Source of the DNA: Streptococcus mitis
GTDB taxonomy: Bacteria > Bacillota > Bacilli > Lactobacillales > Streptococcaceae
NCBI RefSeq assembly: GCF_946190065.1
Contig: NZ_CAMHZD010000010.1
Location: forward strand, 1-64,000
DNA length: 64,000 nucleotides
Direction of reading: 5' to 3'
The notes beneath the pieces were generated by a model, which saw only the letters and a program-made list of their open reading frames with translations, was not told the DNA's origin and did no database searches. Positions 33,376 through 43,682 of the stretch are shown here, piece after piece. Position numbers and translations under genes: made by a program. Position 1 is the stretch's first letter. Each line of letters begins with the position of its first letter.

Positions 33376-35463
33376 GTGGCTACGGCAACAAAAAAGAAAA
33401 AATCAACAGTTAAAAAAAATCTAGTAATCGTGGAGTCGCCTGCTAAGGCTAAGACGATTGAAAAATATCTCGGCAGAAACTACAAGGTTTTAGCCAGTGT
33501 CGGGCATATCCGTGATTTGAAGAAATCCAGTATGTCAGTCGATATTGAAAATAATTATGAACCGCAATATATCAATATCCGAGGAAAAGGCCCTCTTATC
33601 AATGACTTGAAAAAAGAAGCCAAAAAAGCTAATAAAGTCTTTCTGGCGAGTGACCCGGACCGTGAAGGAGAAGCGATTTCTTGGCATTTGGCTCACATTC
33701 TCAACTTGGATGAAAATGATGCCAACCGTGTGGTCTTCAATGAAATCACTAAGGATGCGGTCAAAAATGCTTTTAAAGAACCTCGTAAGATTGATATGGA
33801 CTTGGTCGATGCTCAACAGGCACGCCGTGTCCTGGACCGCTTGGTAGGGTATTCGATTTCGCCTATTTTGTGGAAGAAGGTCAAGAAGGGCTTGTCAGCA
33901 GGTCGCGTTCAGTCTATTGCGCTTAAGTTAATCATTGATCGTGAGAATGAAATCAACGCCTTTCAGCCAGAAGAATACTGGACAATTGATGGTGTCTTTA
34001 AAAAGGGAACCAAGCAATTTCAGGCTTCCTTCTATGGAGTGGATGGTAAAAAACTGAAACTGACTAGCAATGATGAGGTCAAGGAAGTCTTGTCTCGTCT
34101 GACTAATAAAGACTTTTCAGTGGATCAGGTGGATAAGAAAGAGCGCAAACGCAATGCTCCTTTACCCTATACCACTTCATCTATGCAGATGGATGCGGCC
34201 AATAAAATCAATTTCCGTACTCGAAAAACCATGATGGTTGCCCAACAGCTCTATGAAGGAATTAATATCGGTTCTGGTGTTCAAGGTTTGATTACCTATA
34301 TGCGTACCGATTCGACTCGTATCAGTCCTGTAGCGCAAAATGAAGCAGCAAGTTTCATTACGGACCGTTTTGGTAGCAAGTATTCTAAGCATGGTAGCAA
34401 GGTCAAAAATGCATCAGGTGCTCAGGATGCCCATGAGGCTATTCGCCCGTCTAGCGTTTTTAATACACCTGAAAGCATCGCTAAGTATCTGGACAAGGAT
34501 CAACTCAAGCTTTATACTCTTATTTGGAATCGTTTTGTGGCTAGCCAGATGACAGCTGCTGTCTTTGATACCATGGCTGTTAAATTGTCTCAAAATGGGG
34601 TTCAATTTGCTGCTAATGGTAGTCAGGTTAAGTTTGATGGTTATCTTGCCATTTACAATGATTCTGACAAGAATAAGATGTTACCAGATATGGCTGTTGG
34701 AGATGTGGTCAAACAGGTCAATAGCAAACCAGAGCAACATTTCACTCAACCGCCTGCTCGCTATTCTGAAGCGACACTGATCAAGACCTTGGAGGAAAAT
34801 GGGGTTGGACGTCCGTCAACCTACGCACCTACCATTGAAACCATTCAGAAACGTTATTATGTTCGCCTTGTAGCCAAACGTTTTGAACCGACAGAGCTGG
34901 GAGAAATTGTCAACAAGCTCATCGTTGAATATTTCCCAGATATCGTAAACGTGACCTTCACAGCTGAAATGGAAGGTAAACTGGATGATGTCGAGGTCGG
35001 AAAAGAGCAGTGGCAACGCGTTATTGACGCCTTTTACAAACCATTCTCTAAAGAAGTCGCAAAGGCTGAAGAAGAAATGGAGAAAATCCAAATCAAGGAT
35101 GAACCAGCTGGATTTGACTGTGAAGTGTGTGGCAGTCCAATGGTCATTAAACTTGGTCGTTTTGGTAAGTTCTACGCTTGTAGCAATTTCCCAGATTGCC
35201 GTCATACCCAAGCAATTGTGAAAGAGATTGGTGTTGAGTGTCCAAGTTGTCATCAGGGACAAATCATTGAGCGTAAAACCAAACGTAACCGCCTCTTCTA
35301 TGGTTGCAATCGCTATCCAGAATGTGAATTTACCTCTTGGGACAAGCCTGTTGGTCGTGACTGTCCAAAATGTGGCAACTTCCTCATGGAGAAAAAAGTC
35401 CGCGGTGGTGGCAAGCAGGTTGTTTGTAGCAAAGGCGACTACGAGGAAGAAAAGATTAAATAA
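33376..35463 (+). CDS. topA: DNA topoisomerase I
   Basis: 695 residues from GTG 33376 ([15 protein letters not shown]). Seen: a TOPRIM domain with [17 protein letters not shown] and [11 protein letters not shown], the active-site Tyr in [13 protein letters not shown], and three C-terminal zinc-ribbon units ([24 protein letters not shown] with partner cysteines). It relaxes negative supercoils. The frame is open to 33358, but AAAAGG is better placed for the GTG at 33376 and the protein then has its usual N terminus. Confidence 0.97.
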   Translation: MATATKKKKSTVKKNLVIVESPAKAKTIEKYLGRNYKVLASVGHIRDLKKSSMSVDIENNYEPQYINIRGKGPLINDLKKEAKKANKVFLASDPDREGEAISWHLAHILNLDENDANRVVFNEITKDAVKNAFKEPRKIDMDLVDAQQARRVLDRLVGYSISPILWKKVKKGLSAGRVQSIALKLIIDRENEINAFQPEEYWTIDGVFKKGTKQFQASFYGVDGKKLKLTSNDEVKEVLSRLTNKDFSVDQVDKKERKRNAPLPYTTSSMQMDAANKINFRTRKTMMVAQQLYEGINIGSGVQGLITYMRTDSTRISPVAQNEAASFITDRFGSKYSKHGSKVKNASGAQDAHEAIRPSSVFNTPESIAKYLDKDQLKLYTLIWNRFVASQMTAAVFDTMAVKLSQNGVQFAANGSQVKFDGYLAIYNDSDKNKMLPDMAVGDVVKQVNSKPEQHFTQPPARYSEATLIKTLEENGVGRPSTYAPTIETIQKRYYVRLVAKRFEPTELGEIVNKLIVEYFPDIVNVTFTAEMEGKLDDVEVGKEQWQRVIDAFYKPFSKEVAKAEEEMEKIQIKDEPAGFDCEVCGSPMVIKLGRFGKFYACSNFPDCRHTQAIVKEIGVECPSCHQGQIIERKTKRNRLFYGCNRYPECEFTSWDKPVGRDCPKCGNFLMEKKVRGGGKQVVCSKGDYEEEKIK

Positions 35464-35465
35464 GA

Positions 35466-35499
35466 GGAGTGTCCTGAAAGTTAATTTCAGGCTCTTTTG
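35466..35499 (+). terminator. topA terminator
   Basis: GAG-TGT-CCTGAAA, loop, TTTCAGG-CTC and TTTTGG, directly behind the topA stop. Confidence 0.75.
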
Positions 35500-35552
35500 G
35501 TTAGAACTTGACAAAATTCATCATTGTATGCGAAACTAGAAGAAGATTATTT

Positions 35553-35706
35553 TATACTCAATGAAAATCAAAGAACAAACTAGGAAACTAGCCGCAGGTT
35601 GCTCAAAGCACTGCTTTGAGGTTGCAGATAAGACTGACGAAGTCAGGAACCATACCTACGTCAAGGCGACGTTGACGCGGTTTGAAGAGATTTTCGAAGA
35701 GTATTA
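35553..35706 (-). repeat. BOX element (reverse orientation)
   Basis: From TATACTCAATGAAAATC to GATTTTCGAAGAGTATT; contains GTCAAGGCGACGTTGACG, the BOX-A core, and AAAGCACTGCTTT. Ends 14 nt before the DUF454 gene, so it could influence that gene's mRNA. Confidence 0.9.
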
Positions 35707-35719
35707 ACTAGGAGAAGTT

Positions 35720-36079
35720 ATGCGTCTTATCTATCTAATAATTGGTTTTTTATCACTAGCCTTGGCTATTGTTGGGGTAGTTTTACCCTTGTTGCCTACA
35801 ACGCCTTTTCTTTTGTTGTCTATTGCTTGTTTCTCAAGAAGTTCCAAGCGCTTCGAAGACTGGCTTTATCATACCAAGCTCTATCAAGCATATGTGGCTG
35901 ATTTTCGCGAGACTAAGTCTATTGCGCGTGAACGTAAGAAAAAAATCATCGTATCCATCTACATCTTGATGGGAATTTCTATTTATTTTGCCCCTCTCTT
36001 ACCAGTCAAAATCAGTCTGGGAGCCTTTACCATCTTTATCACCTATTATCTATTCAAGGTTATTCCAGACAAAGAATAA
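35720..36079 (+). CDS. DUF454 / YbaN family membrane protein
   Basis: 119 residues with three hydrophobic segments. Seen: MRLIYLIIGFLSLALAIVGVVLPLLPTTPFLLLSIACFSRSS, the conserved LPLLPTTPF motif of the DUF454/YbaN family, then YHTKLYQAYVADF and a C-terminal hairpin of two segments. The function is unknown; E. coli YbaN is an inner-membrane protein. RBS TAGGAGAAG directly behind a BOX element. Confidence 0.9.
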   Translation: MRLIYLIIGFLSLALAIVGVVLPLLPTTPFLLLSIACFSRSSKRFEDWLYHTKLYQAYVADFRETKSIARERKKKIIVSIYILMGISIYFAPLLPVKISLGAFTIFITYYLFKVIPDKE

Positions 36080-36133
36080 GTAAAATTTGTTACTATTTCC
36101 CTTGATAAAAATGAAAGCATATTCACAATGATA

Positions 36134-36142
36134 TGATATAAT
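36134..36142 (+). promoter_or_regulatory. extended -10 promoter of cutC
   Basis: TGA-TATAAT 31 nt before the start codon. Confidence 0.5.
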
Positions 36143-36172
36143 AAATTCAAAGTAATCTTCAAGGAGAATCAA

Positions 36173-36805
36173 ATGATTTACGAATTTTGTGCTGAAAATG
36201 TGACCTTGCTTGAAAAAGCGATGCAGGCTGGGGCTCGTCGAATCGAACTCTGTGATAATCTTGCAGTTGGTGGGACAACACCCAGCTATGGAGTGACTAA
36301 GGCAGTAGTTGAACTGGCAGCTAACTATGATACGACCATCATGACCATGATTCGTCCACGTGGTGGCGATTTTACCTATAATGATATGGAAATTGCAATC
36401 ATGCTAGAAGACATTCGATTGACTGCTCAGGCTGGAAGTCAAGGAGTTGTATTTGGTGCTTTAACTGCTGACAAGAAGTTGGATAAACCTAATCTTGAAA
36501 AGTTAATTACTGCATCAAAAGGAATGGAAATTGTCTTTCACATGGCCTTTGATGAATTGAGTGATGAGGATCAACTGGAAGCTATTGACTGGCTTAGTCA
36601 AGCTGGAGTCACTCGTATCCTAACTCGTGCTGGTGTGTCTGGCGATTCACTAGAGAAACGTTTTGCTCACTATCACAGAATTTTGGAACATGCTAAAGGT
36701 AAGATTGAAATTCTACCAGGTGGGGGGATTGACCTTGACAACCGTCAAACCTTTATTGACCAACTGGGCGTGACACAATTGCACGGAACCAAGGTTGTCT
36801 TTTAA
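36173..36805 (+). CDS. cutC: CutC family protein (copper homeostasis)
   Basis: 210 residues, TIM-barrel CutC family. Seen: RRIELCDNLAVGGTTPSYG near the N terminus, MIRPRGGDFTYND, FHMAFDEL and the C-terminal LPGGGIDLDNRQTF. Family members are linked to copper tolerance, but the biochemical activity is unsettled. RBS AAGGAG. It stands alone with its own promoter and terminator. No copper-responsive operator (cop box) was seen upstream. Confidence 0.92.
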   Translation: MIYEFCAENVTLLEKAMQAGARRIELCDNLAVGGTTPSYGVTKAVVELAANYDTTIMTMIRPRGGDFTYNDMEIAIMLEDIRLTAQAGSQGVVFGALTADKKLDKPNLEKLITASKGMEIVFHMAFDELSDEDQLEAIDWLSQAGVTRILTRAGVSGDSLEKRFAHYHRILEHAKGKIEILPGGGIDLDNRQTFIDQLGVTQLHGTKVVF

Positions 36806-36817
36806 AAAATAGAAAGG

Positions 36818-36845
36818 AACTGCTAGCTTTGGGTAGCAGTTTTCA
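36818..36845 (+). terminator. cutC terminator
   Basis: AACTGCTA, loop GCTTTGG, GTAGCAGTT and TT; ends 3 nt before the next start codon, so that gene has almost no leader. Confidence 0.7.
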
Positions 36846-36848
36846 CTT

Positions 36849-37505
36849 ATGTTTGAAATTTTTAAATCCTATCAGTTTAATCAAGAAAAGGCTCATGATT
36901 ATGGTTTTGTAGAAAATGGTGGAGTGTGGACCTATAGTTGCCAAATTTTGCAGGATGACTTTGTCATGACTGTGTCCATCACTACTGATAATGTGAGTTT
37001 TCAAGTCTTTGACCAGGAGACTGGTGACCTCTATCCTCAAGTTCATATGGAAAGTATGACAGGAAGTTTTGTTGCAAGTGTCCGTGAGGCTTGTCTGGAG
37101 ATTCTCTACCAGATTCGGAAGGCTTGTTTTGAGGTACAGGATTTTATCTGCCCTCAGACTAAGCGAATCATGACTCAAGTTCAGGAAAAGTATGGTAATC
37201 AGTTGGAGTATTTGTGGGAGAAATCGCCTGATACGGCAGTGTTAAGACATGAAGGCAATAAAAAGTGGTATGCCGTCTTGATGAAAATCTCTTGGGATAA
37301 GCTGGAAAAGGGCAGAGAAGGACAGGTGGAAGCAGTCAACCTCAAACATGACCAAGTAGCTGACTTACTTTCAAAAAAGGGCATTTATCCAGCTTTTCAT
37401 ATGAATAAACGATACTGGATTAGTGCGGCCCTTGATGATACTTTGTCAGATGAAATGGTACTGGAATTGATAGAAAAAAGTTGGAACTTAACTACTAAAA
37501 AATGA
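36849..37505 (+). CDS. MmcQ/YjbR family protein
   Basis: 218 residues. Seen: the C-terminal half carries the MmcQ/YjbR core, NKKWYAVLMKISWDKL ... AFHMNKRYWISAALDDTLSDEMVLELIEKSWNL, a compact double-wing fold related to the MotA transcription factor DNA-binding domain. The N-terminal 100 residues form a separate strand-rich part. Role unknown. The start follows the cutC terminator immediately and has no Shine-Dalgarno, so translation from a nearly leaderless mRNA, or by read-through from cutC, is possible. Confidence 0.85.
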   Translation: MFEIFKSYQFNQEKAHDYGFVENGGVWTYSCQILQDDFVMTVSITTDNVSFQVFDQETGDLYPQVHMESMTGSFVASVREACLEILYQIRKACFEVQDFICPQTKRIMTQVQEKYGNQLEYLWEKSPDTAVLRHEGNKKWYAVLMKISWDKLEKGREGQVEAVNLKHDQVADLLSKKGIYPAFHMNKRYWISAALDDTLSDEMVLELIEKSWNLTTKK

Positions 37506-37577
37506 AACATTTCAAGGATTTTCAATTAGCAAAATATTCTCTACTGAAGAAATTTTCAGAAAATATTGGATTTTTTC

Positions 37578-37606
37578 TTGACAAGTACTTTTGCCTATGC
37601 TAAAAT
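37578..37606 (+). promoter_or_regulatory. sigma-A promoter of the leu operon
   Basis: TTGACA, 17 nt, TAAAAT, starting near 37613. Confidence 0.8.
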
Positions 37607-37642
37607 ACTAAACAAGATATCAAACGAAGGAGAAAGTCAAAC

Positions 37643-37696
37643 ATGAAAGCAGCTAAGTTTAATCAATTCGCTTTGTTGTTGAGGTACTCGGGCTAG
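37643..37696 (+). CDS. leu operon leader peptide
   Basis: 17 codons: MKAAKFNQFALLLRYSG, with three consecutive leucine codons (TTG TTG TTG) and AAGGAGAAAG as RBS. It lies directly before alternative hairpins and a terminator, the arrangement of ribosome-mediated attenuation. Stalling at the Leu codons when charged tRNA-Leu is scarce would favour the antiterminator. Confidence 0.8.
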   Translation: MKAAKFNQFALLLRYSG

Positions 37697-37778
37697 TGCA
37701 AAAAGCATTAGTCCTGTTTGGCTTACCAAGCGGGAGTGAATCAACATCTCGCTTGGGTTTCTGAGCGAGATGTTTTTT
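37697..37778 (+). promoter_or_regulatory. leucine attenuator
   Basis: Three overlapping stems: GGCTAGTGC/GCATTAGTCC (37691-37715), antiterminator CCAAGCGGGA/TCTCGCTTGG (about 37727-37757), and terminator AACATCTCGCT/AGCGAGATGTT plus seven T (37743-37778). The second and third exclude each other. Confidence 0.8.
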
Positions 37779-37808
37779 TAAAACCACATTTGGAAAAGGG
37801 GAAATCTT

Positions 37809-39371
37809 ATGAGAACAGTTGAATTTCTAGATACCAGCCTTCGGGATGGAGAACAGACACCGGGTGTTAACTTTTCAATCAAGGAAAAAATTGCCATTGC
37901 AAGACAGCTGGAGAAATGGGGCATTTCAGCCATCGAAGCTGGTTTTCCAGCGGCTAGTCCAGACTCATTTACGGTAGTTCAGGAGATTGCTAAGACCTTG
38001 AAGAAAACGGCAATAACTGGTCTGGCACGCTCTGTCAAGTCTGATATTGATGCTTGTTATGAGGCTCTCAAGGATGCCAAGTATCCACAGGTTCACGTCT
38101 TTATCGCTACCAGTCCGATTCACCGCAAGTATAAGCTCAATAAGAGCAAGGAAGAGATTTTGGAAGCTATTAAGGAGCATGTTTCTTATGCCCGTTCTAA
38201 GTTTGAAGTGGTCGAATTCTCTCCAGAGGATGCGACTAGAACAGAGTTGGATTTCCTCTTGCAAGTTGTTCAAACAGCGGTTGATGCAGGGGCGACTTAT
38301 ATCAATATCCCTGATACGGTAGGATTTACAACGCCAGAGGAATACGGAGCTATCTTCAAATACTTGATTGAGAATGTCAAGACGGAACGTCAGATTATCT
38401 ATTCGCCTCACTGTCATGATGACCTCGGAATGGCAGTAGCTAATAGCCTTGCTGCTGTCAAGAATGGGGCAGGTCGTGTTGAAGGGACTATCAATGGTAT
38501 CGGGGAACGAGCTGGGAATGCTGCTCTTGAAGAAATTGCAGTGGCCCTCAATATTCGTCAAGATTACTATCAAGCAGAAACTAGTATTGTTTTAAATGAA
38601 ACCATCAATACGTCAGAAATGGTTTCTCGCTTCTCAGGTATCCCAGTTCCTAAAAACAAGGCCGTTGTTGGTGGCAATGCCTTTTCTCATGAATCTGGTA
38701 TTCACCAAGACGGAGTCCTTAAAAATCCTCTTACTTATGAGATTATCACCCCTGAATTGGTCGGTGTCAAGAGTAACAGCCTCCCACTTGGAAAATTGTC
38801 AGGTCGCCATGCCTTTGTTGAAAAACTAAGAGAACTGGCCTTAGGCTTTACAGAAGAGGATATCAAACCACTCTTTGCTAAGTTCAAGGCACTGGCCGAC
38901 AAGAAGCAAGAAATCACAGATGCAGATATTCGTGCTCTGGTAGCTGGAACCATGGTTGAAAACCCAGAAGGTTTCCACTTTGATGATTTACAACTGCAAA
39001 CTCATGCAGATAATGACATTGAAGCACTCGTTAGCCTAGTTAATATGGATGGCGAGAAAGTTGAATTTAATGCGACAGGGCAAGGTTCCGTTGAGGCTAT
39101 CTTCAACGCTATCGATAAGTTCTTTAACCAATCCGTCCGCTTGGTATCCTACACTATCGATGCGGTTACGGATGGAATCGATGCCCAAGCTCGTGTCTTG
39201 GTCACTGTTGAAAACAGAGATACAGAAACCATCTTTAACGCAGCAGGTCTTGATTTTGATGTACTGAAAGCATCTGCTATTGCCTATATCAATGCCAATA
39301 CCTTTGTTCAAAAAGAGAATGCTGGTGAGATGGGACGCAGTGTTTCCTATCGTGACATGCCTAGTGTGTAA
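37809..39371 (+). CDS. leuA: 2-isopropylmalate synthase
   Basis: 520 residues. Seen: [16 protein letters not shown] at the start with the metal-binding Asp, [21 protein letters not shown] with the His-x-His pair, GNAALEEI, and a C-terminal LeuA regulatory domain where leucine binds. It condenses acetyl-CoA with 2-oxoisovalerate, the first step to leucine. First gene behind the attenuator; 11 nt before leuB. RBS AAAAGGGGAAA. Confidence 0.97.
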   Translation: MRTVEFLDTSLRDGEQTPGVNFSIKEKIAIARQLEKWGISAIEAGFPAASPDSFTVVQEIAKTLKKTAITGLARSVKSDIDACYEALKDAKYPQVHVFIATSPIHRKYKLNKSKEEILEAIKEHVSYARSKFEVVEFSPEDATRTELDFLLQVVQTAVDAGATYINIPDTVGFTTPEEYGAIFKYLIENVKTERQIIYSPHCHDDLGMAVANSLAAVKNGAGRVEGTINGIGERAGNAALEEIAVALNIRQDYYQAETSIVLNETINTSEMVSRFSGIPVPKNKAVVGGNAFSHESGIHQDGVLKNPLTYEIITPELVGVKSNSLPLGKLSGRHAFVEKLRELALGFTEEDIKPLFAKFKALADKKQEITDADIRALVAGTMVENPEGFHFDDLQLQTHADNDIEALVSLVNMDGEKVEFNATGQGSVEAIFNAIDKFFNQSVRLVSYTIDAVTDGIDAQARVLVTVENRDTETIFNAAGLDFDVLKASAIAYINANTFVQKENAGEMGRSVSYRDMPSV

Positions 39372-39382
39372 AGGAGAAGGCT

Positions 39383-40420
39383 ATGACAAAGAAAATAGTA
39401 GCTCTAGCAGGGGACGGAATTGGCCCAGAAATCATGGAGGCTGGTTTAGAGGTTCTGGAAGCTCTAGCTGAAAAAACAGGTTTTGACTATGAGATTGATA
39501 GACGACCCTTCGGAGGTGCAGGTATTGATGTTGCGGGGCATCCCTTACCTGATGAAACCCTCAAAGCCAGTAGAGAAGCAGATGCTATTCTCCTAGCGGC
39601 TATCGGTAGTCCTCAGTATGATGGAGCAGCGGTTCGGCCTGAACAAGGTTTGCTGGCTCTCCGTAAGGAACTCAATCTTTACGCTAATATTCGCCCTGTA
39701 AAAATCTTTGACAGTCTCAAGCATTTGTCACCACTCAAACCAGAACGAATTGCTGGTGTAGACTTTGTTGTGGTGCGTGAGTTGACAGGAGGGATTTACT
39801 TTGGAGATCATATCCTTGAAGAGCGCAAAGCGCGTGATATTAACGATTATAGTTATGAGGAAGTGGAGCGAATTATTCGTAAAGCCTTTGAAATTGCAAG
39901 AAGTCGGAGAAAAATCCTTACCAGCATCGATAAGCAAAATGTGTTGGCAACATCAAAACTCTGGCGGAAAGTAGCTGAGAAGGTTGCACAGGATTTCCCA
40001 GATGTGACCTTGGAACACCAGTTGGTGGACTCAGCTGCCATGCTCACGATTACCAATCCTGCCAAGTTTGATGTTATTGTAACGGAGAATCTTTTTGGAG
40101 ATATTCTCTCTGATGAATCAAGCGTTCTATCTGGTACACTTGGAGTTATGCCATCAGCCAGTCATTCTGAAAATGGACCAAGTCTCTATGAGCCCATTCA
40201 CGGTTCAGCTCCTGATATTGCAGGTCAAGGAATTGCAAATCCTATTTCCATGATTTTATCAGTGGCCATGATGTTGAGAGACAGTTTTGGACGTTATGAC
40301 GATGCAGAGCGTATCGAACGTGCAGTAGAAGCCAGTTTGGCAGCAGGAATTTTAACGAGAGATATAGGAGGACAGGCTTCGACCAAGGAAATGACAGAAG
40401 CCATTATTGAAAGGTTATGA
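39383..40420 (+). CDS. leuB: 3-isopropylmalate dehydrogenase
   Basis: 345 residues. Seen: ALAGDGIGPEIM at the N terminus, substrate-binding Arg residues in LRKELNLYANIRPVK and VVRELTGGIYFG, the metal site in VTENLFGDILSDESS and the NAD motif GSAPDIAGQGIANP. It oxidises and decarboxylates 3-isopropylmalate. Its stop overlaps the next gene's ATG (TTATGAAG). Confidence 0.97.
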   Translation: MTKKIVALAGDGIGPEIMEAGLEVLEALAEKTGFDYEIDRRPFGGAGIDVAGHPLPDETLKASREADAILLAAIGSPQYDGAAVRPEQGLLALRKELNLYANIRPVKIFDSLKHLSPLKPERIAGVDFVVVRELTGGIYFGDHILEERKARDINDYSYEEVERIIRKAFEIARSRRKILTSIDKQNVLATSKLWRKVAEKVAQDFPDVTLEHQLVDSAAMLTITNPAKFDVIVTENLFGDILSDESSVLSGTLGVMPSASHSENGPSLYEPIHGSAPDIAGQGIANPISMILSVAMMLRDSFGRYDDAERIERAVEASLAAGILTRDIGGQASTKEMTEAIIERL

Positions 40421-40686
40421 AGTTAGACGAAAAAATTACTCTAGTTCTCTTGATTTGGAATGTCATCATTTTCTTGATTTATGCCATTGACAAATCCAAG
40501 GCAAGGAGAAGAGCATGGCGCATCCCAGAGAAAATCTTACTTATTTTAGCCTTTGTTTGTGGTGGTTTTGGTGCTTGGTTAGCAGGAATCACTTTTCAAC
40601 ACAAGACTCGAAAATGGTATTTTAAAACAGTTTGGTTTCTCGGGATGGTGACTACACTAGTAGCCTTATATGTTATTTGGAGGTAA
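40417..40686 (+). CDS. DUF1294 family membrane protein
   Basis: 89 residues with three hydrophobic segments; conserved YAIDKSKARRRAWRIPEKILLILAFVCGGFGAWLAG and HKTRKWYF, the DUF1294 signature. Function unknown. It is inserted between leuB and leuC and overlaps leuB by 4 nt; the 3 nt before leuC show it is part of the same transcript. I recall it at the same place in other mitis-group leu operons. Confidence 0.9.
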   Translation: MKLDEKITLVLLIWNVIIFLIYAIDKSKARRRAWRIPEKILLILAFVCGGFGAWLAGITFQHKTRKWYFKTVWFLGMVTTLVALYVIWR

Positions 40687-40689
40687 TGG

Positions 40690-42072
40690 ATGGCAGGAAA
40701 ATCGATTTTTGATAAATTATGGGACCGCCATGTGATTACAGGAGAAGAAGGACAACCTCAACTCATGTATGTAGATCAGCACTATATTCACGAGGTGACC
40801 AGTCCTCAAGCTTTTCAAGGATTGCGTGATGCAGGACGTAGATTGAGACGACCAGATTTAACATTTGGTACCTTTGACCACAATGTCCCGACGGTCAATA
40901 TATATGATATTCGAGATGTAATCTCCAAAGCACAGATTGATAAGTTAGCTGAAAATGTTGAAGAGTTTGGAATCGAACATGCTGCCCACGGTTCTGAAAA
41001 ACAGGGGATTGTCCACATGGTGGGTCCAGAGACAGGACGAACCCAACCAGGAAAATTCATCGTCTGTGGAGACAGTCATACGGCTACTCACGGAGCTTTC
41101 GGAGCAATCGCCTTTGGGATTGGGACCAGTGAGGTGGAGCATGTCTTTGCTACCCAGACACTCTGGCAGGTTAAACCTAAGAAAATGTTGGTTGAATTCA
41201 CTGGAGTTCCTCAAAAAGGAGTTTATTCTAAGGATTACATTTTAGCCTTGATTGCCAAGTACGGCGTTGCCTGTGGTGTTGGCTATGTGGTGGAATATCG
41301 AGGACAGGCTATTGATGCACTGAGCATGGAAGAGCGAATGACCATCTGCAATATGTCCATCGAGTTTGGTTCCAAGATGGGAATCATGAATCCGGATCAA
41401 ACTACCTATGATTATCTCAAGGGACGGGAATGTGTTCCAGAGGAGTTTGAAGAGGCTGTGGCGGATTGGAAAACAATTGTCAGTGATGATGATGCCGTTT
41501 ACGATAAGGTTATCCGGATGGATGTCTCAGGCCTTGCTCCTATGGTGACCTGGGGAACCAACCCTGCTATGGGGGTTGACTTTGACAGTAGCTTCCCAGA
41601 AATTAAGGATATGAATGATGAACGAGCCTACAATTATATGGATTTGGAACCTGGTCAAAAGCCAGCGGATATTGAACTAGGATATATCTTTATAGGTTCA
41701 TGTACCAATGCTCGACTCAGTGATTTGCAACTGGCTGCGCGATTTGTCAAAGGGAAGAAAATAGCTCCTAACTTAACGGCTATCGTGGTTCCGGGCTCTC
41801 GTCCTGTGAAACGAGCTGCTGAGAAGTTGGGCTTAGACAAGGTCTTTCTAGATGCTGGCTTTGAGTGGAGAGACCCCGGTTGCTCTATGTGTCTAGGGAT
41901 GAATCCTGATAAGGTACCTGATGGTGTCCACTGTGCCTCAACCAGCAACCGGAACTTTGAAGACAGACAAGGCTTTGGCGCTAAGACTCATCTCTGCAGT
42001 CCAGCCATGGCAGCTGCGGCAGCTATCGCAGGGCACTTCGTAGATGTTCGACAAATGCCAGAAGCCCAGTAA
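40690..42072 (+). CDS. leuC: 3-isopropylmalate dehydratase large subunit
   Basis: 460 residues, aconitase family. Seen: [26 protein letters not shown] and the cluster cysteines in [13 protein letters not shown] and [13 protein letters not shown], which bind a 4Fe-4S cluster. With LeuD it isomerises 2- to 3-isopropylmalate. RBS GGAGG in the end of the DUF1294 gene. Confidence 0.97.
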   Translation: MAGKSIFDKLWDRHVITGEEGQPQLMYVDQHYIHEVTSPQAFQGLRDAGRRLRRPDLTFGTFDHNVPTVNIYDIRDVISKAQIDKLAENVEEFGIEHAAHGSEKQGIVHMVGPETGRTQPGKFIVCGDSHTATHGAFGAIAFGIGTSEVEHVFATQTLWQVKPKKMLVEFTGVPQKGVYSKDYILALIAKYGVACGVGYVVEYRGQAIDALSMEERMTICNMSIEFGSKMGIMNPDQTTYDYLKGRECVPEEFEEAVADWKTIVSDDDAVYDKVIRMDVSGLAPMVTWGTNPAMGVDFDSSFPEIKDMNDERAYNYMDLEPGQKPADIELGYIFIGSCTNARLSDLQLAARFVKGKKIAPNLTAIVVPGSRPVKRAAEKLGLDKVFLDAGFEWRDPGCSMCLGMNPDKVPDGVHCASTSNRNFEDRQGFGAKTHLCSPAMAAAAAIAGHFVDVRQMPEAQ

Positions 42073-42081
42073 GGAGAGGAT

Positions 42082-42675
42082 ATGGAGAAATTTACAGTTT
42101 ATACGGGAACGACCGTTCCTCTCATGAATGATAACATCGACACCGACCAAATCCTACCCAAGCAGTTTCTCAAGTTGATTGATAAGAAAGGCTTTGGTAA
42201 GTATCTCATGTATGCTTGGCGTTATCTAGATGACAAGTATACTGAGGATCCAGATTTTGTCTTTAACCAACCTGAATATCGTAAAGCCAGTATCCTTATC
42301 TCAGGGGATAACTTTGGGGCAGGTTCTTCAAGGGAACACGCAGCTTGGGCACTAGTAGACTACGGTTTTAAGGTCGTGATTGCAGGATCTTTCGGTGACA
42401 TTCATTACAATAATGAACTCAATAATGGCATGTTGCCAATTGTTCAGCCCAGAGAGGTTAGAGAGAAACTAGCCCAGCTAAAGCCAACCGATCAGGTAAC
42501 TGTGGACTTGGAACAACAAAAAATCATCTCACCAGTTGGAGAATTCACTTTTGAAATTGATAGCGAATGGAAACATAAACTCTTAAATGGTTTGGATGAT
42601 ATCGGTATTACTTTGCAGTATGAAGATTTGATTGCTGCATATGAAAAACAACGACCAGCTTACTGGCAGGATTAG
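42082..42675 (+). CDS. leuD: 3-isopropylmalate dehydratase small subunit
   Basis: 197 residues. Seen: [36 protein letters not shown] and [18 protein letters not shown], the swivel domain of the LeuCD isomerase. Nine nt after leuC, RBS AAGGAGAGG. Last biosynthetic gene of the operon. Confidence 0.97.
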   Translation: MEKFTVYTGTTVPLMNDNIDTDQILPKQFLKLIDKKGFGKYLMYAWRYLDDKYTEDPDFVFNQPEYRKASILISGDNFGAGSSREHAAWALVDYGFKVVIAGSFGDIHYNNELNNGMLPIVQPREVREKLAQLKPTDQVTVDLEQQKIISPVGEFTFEIDSEWKHKLLNGLDDIGITLQYEDLIAAYEKQRPAYWQD

Positions 42676-42702
42676 AAAAAATAGAAAAGGAAATATAGAA
42701 CT

Positions 42703-43482
42703 ATGACAAAACACATTCAATGGAACGGAACACTTTCACAAGAAGGCTATGATATTTTAAAAGGTGAGGGTGGATGTATAGTTTGCCCTACTAAAGTTGG
42801 TTACATTATCATGACTAGCGACAAGGCAGGACTTGAGCGCAAGTTCGCAGCCAAAGAACGTAACCGCAACAAACCAGGTGTTGTCCTCTGCGGTAGCATG
42901 GATGAGCTTCGTGCTTTAGCACAACTTAACCCAGAAATTGAAGCTTTTTACCAAAAACATTGGGACGAAGATATTCTCCTTGGTTGTATCCTTCCTTGGA
43001 AACCAGAAGCTTTTGAAAAACTCAAAGCCTACGGTGATGGCCGTGAAGAACTTATGACGGACGTGCGTGGTACAAGCTGTTTTGTCATCAAGTTTGGTAA
43101 AGCTGGTGAACAATTAGCTGCCAAACTTTGGGAAGAAGGTAAAATGGTTTACGCTTCATCTGCAAACCCATCTGGAAAAGGAAACCGTGGTAAGGTAGAA
43201 GGTATCGGAGAACGTATCGAAGGAGCAGTGGATCTTGTCATTGAAGCAGACGACTATGTGGCATCTATCCAACCTGACAAAACGATTGAAACTCGCTACG
43301 AGCAAGGCGTGATGGTGTCTATGGTCGATAAAGATGGTAAACTCATTCCAGAACAAGGAGGAGCACGTTCAACTTCACCAGCTCCAGTTGTAATCCGCAA
43401 AGGACTTGACATTGATAAAATCATGATGCACTTGTCAAATACCTTTAACTCATGGGACTACCGTCAGGGTGAGTATTATTAG
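42703..43482 (+). CDS. Sua5/YciO/YrdC-domain protein
   Basis: 259 residues. Seen: GGCIVCPTKVGYIIM at the N terminus, FAAKERNRNKPGVVLCGSM, and ASSANPSGKGNRGKVEGI, the nucleotide-binding pattern of YrdC/Sua5. It is longer than YrdC and lacks the canonical KxR motif spacing of threonylcarbamoyl-AMP synthase, so the t6A role is not certain. C-terminal 60 residues (QGGARSTSPAPVVIRKGLDI...) are an extension. It is 27 nt after leuD and may be co-transcribed, with its own RBS AAAAGGAAA. Confidence 0.8.
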   Translation: MTKHIQWNGTLSQEGYDILKGEGGCIVCPTKVGYIIMTSDKAGLERKFAAKERNRNKPGVVLCGSMDELRALAQLNPEIEAFYQKHWDEDILLGCILPWKPEAFEKLKAYGDGREELMTDVRGTSCFVIKFGKAGEQLAAKLWEEGKMVYASSANPSGKGNRGKVEGIGERIEGAVDLVIEADDYVASIQPDKTIETRYEQGVMVSMVDKDGKLIPEQGGARSTSPAPVVIRKGLDIDKIMMHLSNTFNSWDYRQGEYY

Positions 43483-43488
43483 GATAGA

Positions 43489-43526
43489 GAAGGAGAGGAG
43501 AGAAAATAATTTCTCCTCTTTCTTTT
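43489..43526 (+). terminator. terminator of the leu-yrdC transcript
   Basis: AGAGGAGAGAAA, loop TAAT, TTTCTCCTCT then TTCTTTTG. Confidence 0.8.
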
Positions 43527-43576
43527 GTTATTTATGCAATAAAATCCGAACAATATATTTTAATTTATAAAATTAT

Positions 43577-43605
43577 TTGACAAAAACTGTACTTTGATTT
43601 ATAAT
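43577..43605 (+). promoter_or_regulatory. sigma-A promoter of guaC
   Basis: TTGACA, 17 nt, TATAAT, a full consensus promoter. Confidence 0.85.
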
Positions 43606-43611
43606 TAATTA

Positions 43612-43675
43612 AGGAAACGTCGGAAAAGGCGTAGTGATGCGAGAGCATAGGTAGGTCATTACAAAAGAAACGAGA
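43612..43675 (+). promoter_or_regulatory. structured guaC leader
   Basis: GTAGTGA (43632-43638) pairs with TCATTAC (43655-43661) around an inner TGC-GAGA-GCA stem. CGTCGG...GGCG precedes. No terminator is evident. It is compact and could be a regulatory element for GMP reductase; no known riboswitch class could be assigned. Confidence 0.35.
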
Positions 43676-43682
43676 CATCGAT

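Noticed and set aside
34816-35514. 232-codon antisense frame over topA
   Set aside because: Opposite the conserved zinc-ribbon region of topA; an artefact of codon use, with no promoter or RBS.
37965-38573. 202-codon antisense frame over leuA
   Set aside because: Opposite the LeuA catalytic domain, no RBS, no family resemblance.
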